From Candidatus Aminicenantota bacterium (GTDB lineage: Bacteria; Acidobacteriota; Aminicenantia; Aminicenantales; Aminicenantaceae), in NCBI GenBank assembly GCA_016927475.1, contig JAFGMO010000002.1, positions 1 through 64,000 on the forward strand: a DNA stretch of 64,000 nt. The letters run 5' to 3'. A program made the translations under genes and the position numbers. The first letter of the stretch is position 1, and each line of letters opens with the position of its first letter. Under the pieces are notes generated by a model. That model was not told the DNA's origin, did no database searches, and worked only from the letters and a program-made list of their open reading frames with translations. This document shows, piece after piece, positions 1 to 8,167 of the stretch.

Positions 1-116
1 TCCCTATCGGCGAAAGCTATCGTGACAATTTTTTTAAACGAATACAAACGACAGGAAATTGATGTGCTGTTTTTTCCATAAAATAATTTATTTATTACCT
101 TTTCATAAAGCATATA

Positions 117-481
117 TTATCGTATTTTCTCAAACATAACTTCTCTCTGAATATTCATAAGTCTTTTCCGAGAATTCTCTAGAATATTCATTTCCACTAT
201 TATATCTTCATTTAGTATTATGTATTCAACTTGTTTATCTTCCAGTGATACACAAAAACTGCTCCAGTAACAAGACCTGCCCTTGATAATCATAGCAGAG
301 GTTACAAGATATTTTTGAGGCAATTCTTTTTCGAGTTTCAACTCTCTCGGCAGCCTTGAAAGGTATTCATCTACACTTATTGTACGACTCTGGTTTTTTG
401 TGCATATGCATCATCCATGGCCAAACAGAATGCAAGGAATGTTGCCTGACACATAATGAAAAAATTTTTTCTGTTAATCAT
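117..481 (-). pseudogene. Frameshifted small secreted protein
   Basis: Reading from an ATG at 481 with a good ribosome site (GAGGGG about 7 nt upstream) gives a clean signal peptide ending AYA-Q, then a stop near 377. Adding one base in the A6 run (T6 on the plus strand, 394-399) joins it to the downstream frame, which stays open to 117 and yields about 120 residues. The mature part (for example SVDEYLSRLPREL) is not a family I recognise. The shorter TTG-started piece 341-117 is therefore probably the C-terminal part of one exported protein. The break could be a real mutation or a sequencing error in a homopolymer. It lies downstream of the regulator at 547-852 on the same strand and may share its transcript. 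Confidence 0.55.
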
Positions 482-546
482 AGTTATCCCCTCTCTTTTT
501 ATCTTTACAAATAACAAACACATCGTATTCTTGATATGATCCCTAG

Positions 547-852
547 CTATGTTTTTTTCACGCTAATGATTTGTTCCATCTGTTCTAAATATTCAATAAA
601 AGCTTTTCTTCCTTTCTTTGTTATCGCGCAAGTCGTTTTTGGTTTTTTCCCCTGAAATGATTTTTGAATAGTGATGAAACCATTGGTTTCCAGTTTTGCT
701 AAATGAACACTTAAATTCCCATCAGTTGTTCCTATTGCCTCTTTCAAAAATGAGAAATTCGCATCCTCAATGGTGACTAAAATCGATAAAATCGCTAGAC
801 GAGCTGGGACATGTATCAAAGGATCCAGTTTCAAAATTTGTTCACGACTCAT
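547..852 (-). CDS. Winged-helix transcriptional regulator
   Basis: A 101-residue protein with the winged-helix pattern of the MarR/ArsR-like 'winged helix DNA-binding domain' family: an N-terminal helix with RLAILSIL, the segment FLKEAIGTTDGNLSVHLAKLE as recognition helix-turn-helix, then a basic wing (KSFQGKKPKTTCAIT) and a C-terminal helix. Proteins of this type are small dimeric repressors. Its start overlaps the end of the membrane protein gene at 842-1444 by 11 bp, so the two are translationally coupled, and it probably controls that gene and itself. The repeats at 1471-1501 are the obvious candidate site. Ligand unknown. Confidence 0.8.
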   Translation of the reverse strand: MSREQILKLDPLIHVPARLAILSILVTIEDANFSFLKEAIGTTDGNLSVHLAKLETNGFITIQKSFQGKKPKTTCAITKKGRKAFIEYLEQMEQIISVKKT

Positions 853-1444
853 TTTTTCTGATTTGGTTTTTATATTGTTTGTTCAGAATAAATCCGGGGA
901 GTATCCATCCTAGAATGATAATAGCGATCATAATAAGGAACCTTAATTGGTTTTGAGTTAACGCTAAAATAATGGCTCCTACCCACCAGACGACGCTGCA
1001 CCATTGAATATGTCGAAACTCAAAAATTATCCCTACTGAAAAAAATGCAATTCCCATAATCACCGATACCAGGGTAGGAATCAAACTCCATGGATAGACT
1101 TTAAGAAGAGGGAATATAAAGACTATCATTAAAACGGATAATCCACAGGAAAATAATACGCCATAAAGAATGGTCTTAGGATAAGATTTCACTTTTTCTT
1201 TTCTTTCTTTCTTGGTTACAGTTAAATACCCTACTACACCACTGACAACTGCTGCAATAATCAATGTGGGCAATACCAGATGGTATAAATTGAAGAATTC
1301 CAATATGCCAATTGTGAACGTAACAATGGCTGCAAAAATACCCAAACTAATAAAAAAAAGGCCGGATTCGGCCGTCTCCTTTTTTGTCTTTTCAATCATT
1401 TTTTTAATGATAAAAATTTCCTGTTGGATTTGATTATGATTCAC
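842..1444 (-). CDS. Six-TM integral membrane protein, unknown function
   Basis: 200 residues: a charged cytoplasmic N-terminus of about 25 residues, then roughly six hydrophobic segments (near 28-46, 54-72, 88-110, 118-140, 147-160, 168-187) and a basic C-terminal tail. No catalytic motif is visible. Such proteins are commonly paired with small winged-helix regulators in a two-gene operon, as here (11-bp overlap with the downstream regulator). The start at 1444 follows a GGAGGAAA-type ribosome site. Function not assignable from sequence. Confidence 0.7.
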   Translation of the reverse strand: MNHNQIQQEIFIIKKMIEKTKKETAESGLFFISLGIFAAIVTFTIGILEFFNLYHLVLPTLIIAAVVSGVVGYLTVTKKERKEKVKSYPKTILYGVLFSCGLSVLMIVFIFPLLKVYPWSLIPTLVSVIMGIAFFSVGIIFEFRHIQWCSVVWWVGAIILALTQNQLRFLIMIAIIILGWILPGFILNKQYKNQIRKNES

Positions 1445-1470
1445 AGTTTCCTCCCATAAAGTTTTTTATA

Positions 1471-1501
1471 CTATAAAGTATTTTATGCTACAAAGTATTT
1501 T
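1471..1501. promoter_or_regulatory. Direct-repeat operator candidate
   Basis: Two direct copies of CTAyAAAGTATTTT (1471-1484 and 1488-1501) start 17 bp apart, just upstream of the start codon at 1444. Position and spacing fit an operator/promoter for the membrane protein-regulator operon. Binding by the regulator at 547-852 is inference. Confidence 0.35.
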
Positions 1502-1530
1502 TAATAACTTCTAGTCCTTTTGTCAAGGTT

Positions 1531-1566
1531 TTTTTATCAGGTGTTTTTATCAGGTTTTTTTATCAA
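1531..1566. repeat. 13-bp tandem repeat, about three copies
   Basis: The unit TTTTTATCAGGTG is repeated, with TATCA steps at 1535, 1548 and 1561. It sits in the AT-rich gap between the operon starting at 1444 and the peptidase gene. No function is evident. Confidence 0.5.
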
Positions 1567-1683
1567 AATTTCACTATTTTTCGAAATAATCCTGTAAGAG
1601 TATTTATTTTTCTTTAATTTCCCTGAAACTTTTCCTTATTCAGCTTATATTATTCACGCGCCAAATATTTAGTTAATCTATCA

Positions 1684-1887
1684 GTGCCGGCCAAATTTAT
1701 GGTGCACCAGGAAGCTTGGGAAAGGAAGACATATTAAAATCTTAAAACTTTTTGAAGGAACCCAGCAGGTAGTCAATCCTGCCCGGCAAAGTCCGGCAGA
1801 CAGCCGGAACCGAGTGTTACGCATATGCCTTAACCAGATAATTCTGGTGGTTCATCACACTAATGTGTCGGTTCGTGATAATCCAGG
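1684..1887. other. Gene-free stretch with serial hairpins and element ends
   Basis: The 443-base gap 1445-1887 contains, besides the repeats above, a run of short hairpins: GCAGG/CCTGC near 1765-1785, a CCGG/CCGG pair directly after it, CCAGA/TCTGG at 1834-1847, and CACA/TGTG near 1856-1868. The end next to the peptidase stop (about 1873-1890) strongly resembles one terminus of the element at 36549-36808. The stretch at 1684-1700 resembles the inner part of that element's other terminus. I see no coding potential. It is most likely remnants of small mobile elements, possibly with a structured RNA. Confidence 0.4.
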
Positions 1888-3876
1888 CTAACGGAGTTGG
1901 GCTGAGGAACCGTCGATCTTTTCAAAAGGCTCGTAACGGCCCCCAAGGTACTTCCCGAAAAAAACATCCAGCCGGCCGTAAAAATCCAGCTCGTTCTCCG
2001 GCCTGACGAATCCATGGCCTTCGTCGGTATAAACGACATAAGTTACCGGCAGGTCTCTTTGACGCATGGCTTCCACAATCTGTTCGGATTCTTTAATGTT
2101 GCACCTGGGGTCATTGCCTCCTTGCCCGATCAACAGCGGAACTCGAATTTTATCCACATGATGGATGGGAGACCGGGCTTTGTTGTACTCTGGATCATTC
2201 TCCGGATCGCCAAAGATGGTCTTAAACATCTCTTTCATCGGTCCCCAATAGGGTGGAATGGCTTCCATAAATGTTTTGAGGTGGGAAGGCCCGCAGGCTT
2301 CAGCACCGCAGGCATAAAGACCGGGAGTGAATGCCAGTCCGGCCAGAACGGCATAACCGCCGTAGGAACCCCCGTAGATACCGACTCTGCCGGGATCGGC
2401 AATTCCCTGCTTAACGGCCCATGTCACGGCATCGGTTAAATCATGCTGCATGCTTCCGACACCGACCTCCATATTGCCGGCCGTCTGGAATTTTTTTCCA
2501 AAGCCGACCGATCCCCTGAAGTTTACCTGAAGAACGGCATATCCCCTGTTGGCCAGCATCTGAACTAAAGGCTCATAACACCAGGAATCCTTGGCCGTAG
2601 GCCCGCCGTGCACGTAAAGAACCATGGGAAGCCGCTTGGGTTCAATGCCTGCAGGAAGAGTGAGGTAAGACACCAGTTCCAGGCCGTCTCTTGCCAAAAT
2701 GATCACCGGCTCCATCCGGGCCAGCTTATATTTTTTAAGCTTAGGCCTGTCATCAAAAAGAAATTCGATTTTTCCCGATGTCCTGTCGTAAAGGTAAAAA
2801 GACGTCGGTCCGTCATCAGTCATCACAGAAATCATCCATTTGGAATCCGACCGGTCACGGTTTTTGATAGTAAAATGTCCTCTTGTAAAGGACTTCAGCC
2901 TGGCGAAATCCGAAGCGATGTTTTCGTCTACGACTTTCCACTCCGGCTTCAAATAATCGACTTCATAGCCCTGTATATATCCGGAATGCGGGTCTACCAC
3001 GAAGGATTCGGGCAAAATATCACACCTTGAATCCTCAGCCACAACTCTTAATACCTCACCTGTTTCCGTATCCAATTCAACAAGCTTTGTTTTATCCGAG
3101 TCTTCGCTCGAGGTCACAAGAAGCGATTGTCCGTCTTCCGAAAATCCGGTTATATATCCGTCAAACAAGGCTCCTAGAGGCCACCGCCGGATTTCTCTCC
3201 AAGGCGCGTCCTTTGTTTTTCGAACCCTGAGGATAGCCCCACCGGTTTTTAGGTCCATGGCCTTTACGGCCCGGATAATCCCCTCGGAGTCGGCCGTCCA
3301 TTCTTTTCCTATAAGATAGACGACATCGCCGGGATTTTCTGTATCGAGCTCCGTTTTTCCTGATGAGATATCAATTTTATACATATCAAAAAGCCGCCTG
3401 TTTCGCAGATTTAATCCTACCAGGATAAAATTTTTCTTGACGAAAAGATTGACGGCTTTCACTCCTTGAAACGGAGTCAAATCACGGATGTTCCCCGACT
3501 TAAGATTAATGAGGTAGACGTGATCGTTTTCATCCCCATCGCTGTCTTGAAGATAAAAAAGATTTTGGCTGTCCTCCGCCCAGCAATAGTTATGAATACC
3601 CCTGTGTTTGTCCTCTGTCACCTGTCTGTCATCTTTTTTGCTTAGACTTCTTACCCAGATATTCATGACGCCCTCTTCAGATGGAGCCAAGTAAGAAAGC
3701 CATGTCCCATCCGGTGAAATGAGAGGATCCTTGCGGACCGGATTCCCGAAAAGAACCTTCCGTGGGATAATCGATGGAAGCTTTTGCTCCGCTTCCCGTT
3801 TTCCAAAAGCATGGACACCTTGAAGAACCGTTAAAAGGAAAATACTGAGACAAAAAACCAAACCATTTTTTTTCAT
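1888..3876 (-). CDS. S9 family (prolyl oligopeptidase-type) secreted peptidase
   Basis: A 662-residue serine peptidase of clan SC, acting on oligopeptides in the periplasm. A signal peptide covers about residues 1-24 (ends VHAFG). Residues about 40-380 form a WD40/PD40-like beta-propeller with repeats such as LISPDGTWLSYL. The C-terminal alpha/beta-hydrolase domain carries the nucleophile in GGSYGGY (Ser504), the acid in GGNDPR (Asp589) and His621 in DEGHGF. The start at 3876 is chosen because AAGGAGG lies 6 nt upstream and the signal peptide begins there. An upstream in-frame start at 3918 lacks such a site. The gene follows the PadR-HAAS pair by 124 bp on the same strand, with repeats of the same half-site in its promoter (3926-3950). 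Its stop codon lies in a mobile-element-like terminus. Confidence 0.93.
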   Translation of the reverse strand: MKKNGLVFCLSIFLLTVLQGVHAFGKREAEQKLPSIIPRKVLFGNPVRKDPLISPDGTWLSYLAPSEEGVMNIWVRSLSKKDDRQVTEDKHRGIHNYCWAEDSQNLFYLQDSDGDENDHVYLINLKSGNIRDLTPFQGVKAVNLFVKKNFILVGLNLRNRRLFDMYKIDISSGKTELDTENPGDVVYLIGKEWTADSEGIIRAVKAMDLKTGGAILRVRKTKDAPWREIRRWPLGALFDGYITGFSEDGQSLLVTSSEDSDKTKLVELDTETGEVLRVVAEDSRCDILPESFVVDPHSGYIQGYEVDYLKPEWKVVDENIASDFARLKSFTRGHFTIKNRDRSDSKWMISVMTDDGPTSFYLYDRTSGKIEFLFDDRPKLKKYKLARMEPVIILARDGLELVSYLTLPAGIEPKRLPMVLYVHGGPTAKDSWCYEPLVQMLANRGYAVLQVNFRGSVGFGKKFQTAGNMEVGVGSMQHDLTDAVTWAVKQGIADPGRVGIYGGSYGGYAVLAGLAFTPGLYACGAEACGPSHLKTFMEAIPPYWGPMKEMFKTIFGDPENDPEYNKARSPIHHVDKIRVPLLIGQGGNDPRCNIKESEQIVEAMRQRDLPVTYVVYTDEGHGFVRPENELDFYGRLDVFFGKYLGGRYEPFEKIDGSSAQLR

Positions 3877-3925
3877 TGAATCCTCCTTATGGATTTTGGT
3901 TTGAAAAAACATGCCCATAAAACAC

Positions 3926-3956
3926 TGTAATACATTATGCCTTGTAATACGATGTA
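3926..3956 (-). promoter_or_regulatory. Repeated TGTAATAC boxes upstream of the peptidase
   Basis: TGTAATAC occurs at 3926-3933 and 3943-3950, 17 bp apart and about 50-75 bp upstream of the peptidase start codon. On the minus strand the box reads GTATTACA, close to the half-site ATGTRTTRCAA of the dyad at 4968-4995. A shared PadR-type regulator for both transcripts is inferred. Confidence 0.35.
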
Positions 3957-3999
3957 ATTATCCTAAATTTTTTTTTATCCTCAAATATTTTCTCGCTCT

Positions 4000-4599
4000 T
4001 CATGATTCACCCCGGCGAATCTTTCGCAGAAACTTTGTCAGACCGATATAAATAAGAACGGCGAGTCCGGCAGCGATGGGAATAACCCAGTATCCGAGAT
4101 AGTCCGCTTCGACTCCTGTCGCATTGAGGGATACTCCCAGGGTTAAGCTTCCATCGTTAAACTTAAGCGTTCCCACATGATGGGGGAAAAAAGGCTTTAG
4201 AACCGCAATAAACGCAAGGACGAATACGAAAATATATCCCAATCCCAACAACATTGCGACAGACGCCCTTTTGAAACCCGTCAAAAAGGAATAGTACAAT
4301 CCTTTGATCACAGCCGTGGGCCTTAATGTTTTTGAAGCCCTATTCAAGTATTTATCCGCAATGATCGGTCTGAGAAATATCTCTGGCTCCCCCATTCTAT
4401 CGATGGCATTCATCAATCGTTCCTCCTCGGACTCCGCTTTTTCTTGTCCGAAACTTTCTAAAATGTGGCTTTGTATTTCAAGCAGGATTTCTTCTTGTTC
4501 TTCTTTGTGGATACGTTTTAAAAGATGCTTGAGCCTTCTGTCATACTGATTCCATATTTTTTTGGTTAGGTCGTTTTCGAAAAAATGTTCGGCTTTCAT
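4000..4599 (-). CDS. HAAS-domain membrane protein (PadR partner)
   Basis: 199 residues. Residues about 10-95 form the helical HAAS (DUF1700-like) signalling domain, recognisable from IHKEEQEEILLEIQSH and the following MGEPEIFL. Two hydrophobic segments follow (about 113-137 and 171-190), separated by a periplasmic loop rich in beta-type residues, and a basic tail. HAAS proteins are encoded next to PadR regulators and are thought to sense the membrane and control the repressor. The start overlaps the PadR stop by ATGA (4596-4599), so the pair is translationally coupled. It may link a membrane signal to expression of the peptidase downstream. Confidence 0.8.
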   Translation of the reverse strand: MKAEHFFENDLTKKIWNQYDRRLKHLLKRIHKEEQEEILLEIQSHILESFGQEKAESEEERLMNAIDRMGEPEIFLRPIIADKYLNRASKTLRPTAVIKGLYYSFLTGFKRASVAMLLGLGYIFVFVLAFIAVLKPFFPHHVGTLKFNDGSLTLGVSLNATGVEADYLGYWVIPIAAGLAVLIYIGLTKFLRKIRRGES

Positions 4600-4949
4600 G
4601 TTTTTTCCTCGCTTAAAAGACCCAAAGAATCGTTAAATTTTTTCCATGAAATTTTCATTTCTTTTAAAATCTTAAGACCCTTTTCGGTGATTCTATAATA
4701 TTTGCGCGGTATTCCCGTATCCATCTCCACCCATCTGGAATCGATCACGGCATCTTTTTTCAGACGGTTAAGCAGCGGATAAATGGTTCCTTCCGAAATA
4801 CTCAGTCCTGCAACATTTTTTATGGTTTTGATCATTTCGTATCCGTACTGTTCTCGCTTATGAAGGCATAGAAGAATGATATAATCCAGGGCGCCCTTCC
4901 TTACCTGAGTTTCCCAGTTGCTTAACGGCGTTCCTTTTTCCTTGTCCAT
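4596..4949 (-). CDS. PadR family transcriptional regulator
   Basis: 117 residues with the full PadR winged helix: the N-terminal helix GALDYIILLCL, the YGYEMIKTIK segment, the recognition helix SEGTIYPLLNRLKKDAVI, then the wing with PRKYYRITEKGLK and a short C-terminal helix for dimerisation. PadR proteins are dimeric repressors released by small ligands or partner proteins. It is followed with a 4-bp overlap by a HAAS membrane protein. A 28-bp dyad at 4968-4995, about 19 nt before the start codon, is the probable autoregulatory operator. The start at 4949 has a GAGG site upstream. Confidence 0.9.
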   Translation of the reverse strand: MDKEKGTPLSNWETQVRKGALDYIILLCLHKREQYGYEMIKTIKNVAGLSISEGTIYPLLNRLKKDAVIDSRWVEMDTGIPRKYYRITEKGLKILKEMKISWKKFNDSLGLLSEEKT

Positions 4950-4967
4950 TTTTTTGCCTCATTAAAC

Positions 4968-4995
4968 TTGTAACACATTATATTATGTATTGCAA
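4968..4995. promoter_or_regulatory. 28-bp PadR operator-like palindrome
   Basis: Near-perfect dyad with half-sites TTGTAACACAT and ATGTATTGCAA around a TATAT-type centre. Of 14 arm pairs only three mismatch. ACAT/ATGT cores are typical of PadR sites. It lies between the promoter region and start codon of the PadR-HAAS operon. Confidence 0.6.
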
Positions 4996-5108
4996 GGTAT
5001 TTTTTACTTTTTTTATTTTTTTCTAAATAACCATTCCTACTGGGGAACGTCATCCCATAGTAAACCTTTTTTATTACCCAAGCGTATAAAATATTGACCG
5101 ATACGATA

Positions 5109-5137
5109 TTTTCGTTTTGATGCAAGCAAAAACGAAA
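5109..5137 (+). promoter_or_regulatory. Inverted repeat upstream of PadR/permease cassette 1
   Basis: TTTCGTTTT (5110-5118) and AAAACGAAA (5129-5137) form a perfect 9-bp inverted repeat with a 10-bp spacer, ending directly before the ribosome site GAAAGGAG of the GTG start at 5148. It could be the PadR operator or a hairpin in the leader. Confidence 0.4.
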
Positions 5138-5147
5138 GGAGCTCGAT

Positions 5148-5465
5148 GTGAAAATTTTATCCGTCAATGAACAGATTTTCCTGATCGCCATCTGGTGGCT
5201 TAAAGATGAAGCCTACGGTGTCAGGATTCGGGAAAAAATAAAAGAATTGATAGGCAAAACATTCACCTTCGGAACTTTATATAACACATTGGACAACCTG
5301 GCCAAAAAAGGTTACGTAAAATCCCGGCCCGTCCAAATCCTTCGTCAGACCGGGGGCAACAAAAGAGTCTACTACACCATCACCAAGGCCGGGCTTGAAG
5401 CCCTGCATGATACCAGGGATCTTCAGAAATCCATATGGAAAGGTTTCCTCAAGCATACGACATGA
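5148..5465 (+). CDS. PadR family regulator, cassette 1
   Basis: 105 residues of the compact PadR type that accompanies orphan permeases in Acidobacteria: LSVNEQIFLIAIWWL, YGVRIREKI, FTFGTLYNTLDNLAKKGYV (recognition helix), then YYTITKAGLEAL and a conserved Trp near the C-terminus (SIWKGF). GTG start at 5148, because a strong AAAGGAG lies just upstream and no ATG is nearer. The stop overlaps the permease start as ATGA (5462-5465). The regulator presumably represses the cassette, perhaps through the inverted repeat at 5110-5137. Confidence 0.9.
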   Translation: MKILSVNEQIFLIAIWWLKDEAYGVRIREKIKELIGKTFTFGTLYNTLDNLAKKGYVKSRPVQILRQTGGNKRVYYTITKAGLEALHDTRDLQKSIWKGFLKHTT

Positions 5466-8077
5466 ACAATAAAAGCCAACCATGCAAAAACCCCTCCCCT
5501 CCCCGGCCGGCGATTTGGCTTGTCAAACGGATGGAACGCTACCGGATAAACCATGCTGTCCTCGACGATATGCGGGAGGTCTTTACATATATATACAGGG
5601 AGCGGGGACTTTTTTTTGCTGGACTTTGGTACTGGGCCCAGTGTTTTGACGCCGCTTTCAAAAATTCGCTTTTTAACGTGAAATGGAGAGTCATCATGTT
5701 TAAAAATTATATCAAAATGACCATGAGGCAACTCAAAAAGCATAAAGGATATTCCTTTATTAATGTATTCGGCCTTTCTGTCGGAATGGCCTGCTGTATT
5801 TTTATCCTTCTCTGGGTAAAGGATGAACTAAGCTATGACCGTTTCCATACCAACGCCGATAATATTTACAGGGTTACTGAGCACCAGTATGACTCGAGCG
5901 GCGACTATTTCCCTGTCGCCGTGACCCCTTGGCCTCTTGCCGAAGCGCTCAAAACCGATTTCCCCGAGATTGTCGAATCCTCCCGGCTGCGAAGATTACA
6001 AGGAAGCCTCATAAGCCACAGCGATAAGAAATTTTATGAACCTCATCTCGTCGCCGTAGACCCGAGTTTTCTCAAGATGTTTTCTTTTCCCCTGGTACAA
6101 GGAGACATCTCGACCGCTCTAGCCGATCCCCAGACTATGCTTATCTCCGAAAAGACGGCGGCGAAATATTTCGGAACGGAAGACCCCCTAGGAAAAGTTT
6201 TAACGCTTTACAACCTTTTCGATTTTAAGGTCACAGGTGTCCTGAAAAACGTTCCCCAGAACTCCCACATCACATTCGATATCCTCATCCCCTTCGCTTC
6301 AAGCCTGAGACAATTCGGCTGGACCGATTCCTGGTGGACGAATAATTACACGACATACGTCCAGCTTACGGAGGATACACCCGTCCAGCATATTTCCGAA
6401 AAAGTTGCTGATTATCTAAAAAAAATGAATCCTCGTACGACAACCAAGTTTATTCTTCAGCCTCTGACCGATATTCACCTTCGTTCTGACTATGCCATAG
6501 ACCTTTACGGCCAAACGGAAAACAAATCGATTTATGTCTACGCTTTTTCGGCGATCGCTCTGTTTGTCCTCCTTATCGCCTGCATCAACTTCATGAACCT
6601 GAGCACGGCCCGGTCCGAAAAACGGGCCAAAGAAGTCGGCCTAAGAAAAGTCGTTGGGGCCGTAAAATCCCAGATAACGGCTCAGTTTTATGGCGAGTCC
6701 TTTTTTATGACGATCATATCTTTTTTCATCGCCGGCCTCCTTGTTTATCTCCTCCTTCCCGTTTTCAACAATATATCCGGCAAACAGCTTACTCTTCATT
6801 CGATGGGAAATCCGGTCATCCTCTTTATATTACTGGGTATTATGGTGGTTACCGGATTGATTTCCGGAAGTTATCCCGCCCTGGTTCAGTCATCATTCAG
6901 GCCTGTGGAGGCTCTAAGGGGCATAGGAACGAGGACCTCCTCCAGGTCCGGCAAATCCCTCTTCCGCCGCGTGCTGGTCGTAACCCAATTTACGCTTTCC
7001 ATTATTCTTATCGTCGGGACGCTTACCGTTCATCGGCAGATCAACTATATGCTGAATAAGGAACTGGGATACGAAAAAGACTCGATGATGTATTTCATCA
7101 AAAGAGCTCAGTTGAGAACACAATATGACGCCTTCAAGCAGGAGCTTCTCCGTGATCCGCATATTACAGGCGTCACGACTTCATCCGACGTGCCGACCTA
7201 TTCCGTACACTCGACGAGCGCTTTTACATGGGAAGGCAAAAATCCGGAGACCCATTTCCTGATTCATCAGTTTTCGGTCGACGATGAATATATCAAAACA
7301 TTCAACATGAAACTCATCGCCGGAAGGGACTTTTCCAAAGAATTCGCCGCTGACTCTTCCACCCAATCTTTTATTGTCAATGAAGCGGCCGTTAAAGCCA
7401 TGGGACTGAAAAATCCCGTCGGGACGGGATTTCAGCTATACGACCACAAAGGACAGATTGTTGGTGTTGTTCGCAATTTCCATTACAAATCCCTGCAGAA
7501 AGAGGTCGAACCTCTTGTCTTGCGCATAGAACCCGGGAGGGATTCTTATGTCTTCATCAAATTCAACCAAGAACATATGAAAGAAGCTATCGATTCCGTC
7601 CGTTGCGTGTACAATAAGTTCAATCCGGAATACCCCTTGGAGTATACATTCCTCGATGAGGCTGTGGCGGGACTTTACCAATCGGAACAAAAAACGCGTT
7701 ATATATTCAATGCCTTTACTTTTTTCGCCATTCTTATATCATGCCTCGGCCTTTACGGACTTGCCGCCTACATGGCCCAGCAGAAAACAAAAGAGATAGG
7801 AGTCAGGAAGGTGCTCGGGGCTTCACTATGGAGTATTGTGTCGCGTATGTCCAAGGAATTCATCCTCCTTATCGGTTCGGCCAATTTTATCGCCTGGCCT
7901 CTGGCTTATTTTGCCATGAACAAATGGCTTCATAACTTCGCCTATCGCATAAACATCGATCCCGTTCTTTTTATTACCGCCGGCCTCTTGTCCCTGTTTT
8001 TCGGACTGTTCACGGTCAGCACCCATACCGTAAAATCCGCCCGGGCCAATACGGTTGATTCGCTCCGTTATGAATAA
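5462..8077 (+). CDS. FtsX/MacB-type two-module ABC permease, cassette 1
   Basis: 871 residues, inner membrane. Residues 1-75 are a soluble 'permease prefix' with the WYWAQ-type motif. TM1 is near 99-119, followed by a MacB-like periplasmic domain to about 340. A first FtsX domain covers about 345-480 with KEVGLRKVVGA. A second TM/periplasmic module starts near 500, and the second FtsX domain, with KEIGVRKVLGA, occupies about the last 120 residues. The protein ends VDSLRYE, as do its paralogues. No ABC ATPase is encoded in or near it, so it fits the duplicated orphan permease pattern. The start at 5462 is chosen for the ATGA overlap with the PadR stop. Substrate unknown. It may borrow an ATPase in trans or act as a mechanotransmitter. 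Confidence 0.9.
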   Translation: MNNKSQPCKNPSPPRPAIWLVKRMERYRINHAVLDDMREVFTYIYRERGLFFAGLWYWAQCFDAAFKNSLFNVKWRVIMFKNYIKMTMRQLKKHKGYSFINVFGLSVGMACCIFILLWVKDELSYDRFHTNADNIYRVTEHQYDSSGDYFPVAVTPWPLAEALKTDFPEIVESSRLRRLQGSLISHSDKKFYEPHLVAVDPSFLKMFSFPLVQGDISTALADPQTMLISEKTAAKYFGTEDPLGKVLTLYNLFDFKVTGVLKNVPQNSHITFDILIPFASSLRQFGWTDSWWTNNYTTYVQLTEDTPVQHISEKVADYLKKMNPRTTTKFILQPLTDIHLRSDYAIDLYGQTENKSIYVYAFSAIALFVLLIACINFMNLSTARSEKRAKEVGLRKVVGAVKSQITAQFYGESFFMTIISFFIAGLLVYLLLPVFNNISGKQLTLHSMGNPVILFILLGIMVVTGLISGSYPALVQSSFRPVEALRGIGTRTSSRSGKSLFRRVLVVTQFTLSIILIVGTLTVHRQINYMLNKELGYEKDSMMYFIKRAQLRTQYDAFKQELLRDPHITGVTTSSDVPTYSVHSTSAFTWEGKNPETHFLIHQFSVDDEYIKTFNMKLIAGRDFSKEFAADSSTQSFIVNEAAVKAMGLKNPVGTGFQLYDHKGQIVGVVRNFHYKSLQKEVEPLVLRIEPGRDSYVFIKFNQEHMKEAIDSVRCVYNKFNPEYPLEYTFLDEAVAGLYQSEQKTRYIFNAFTFFAILISCLGLYGLAAYMAQQKTKEIGVRKVLGASLWSIVSRMSKEFILLIGSANFIAWPLAYFAMNKWLHNFAYRINIDPVLFITAGLLSLFFGLFTVSTHTVKSARANTVDSLRYE

Positions 8078-8167
8078 AAATGGTCTAGTTTTTGCTTGAT
8101 GTCTTTGCTCGCCCCCTTGACAGACGGTTTTATCAAACGTAAATATAAACCCTACGAGGGAAAAATC

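Noticed and set aside
1765-1890. Group II intron domain V or retron RNA
   Set aside because: Some stems superficially look like it, but the catalytic triad and paired ends of domain V are not there and no reverse transcriptase gene is near.
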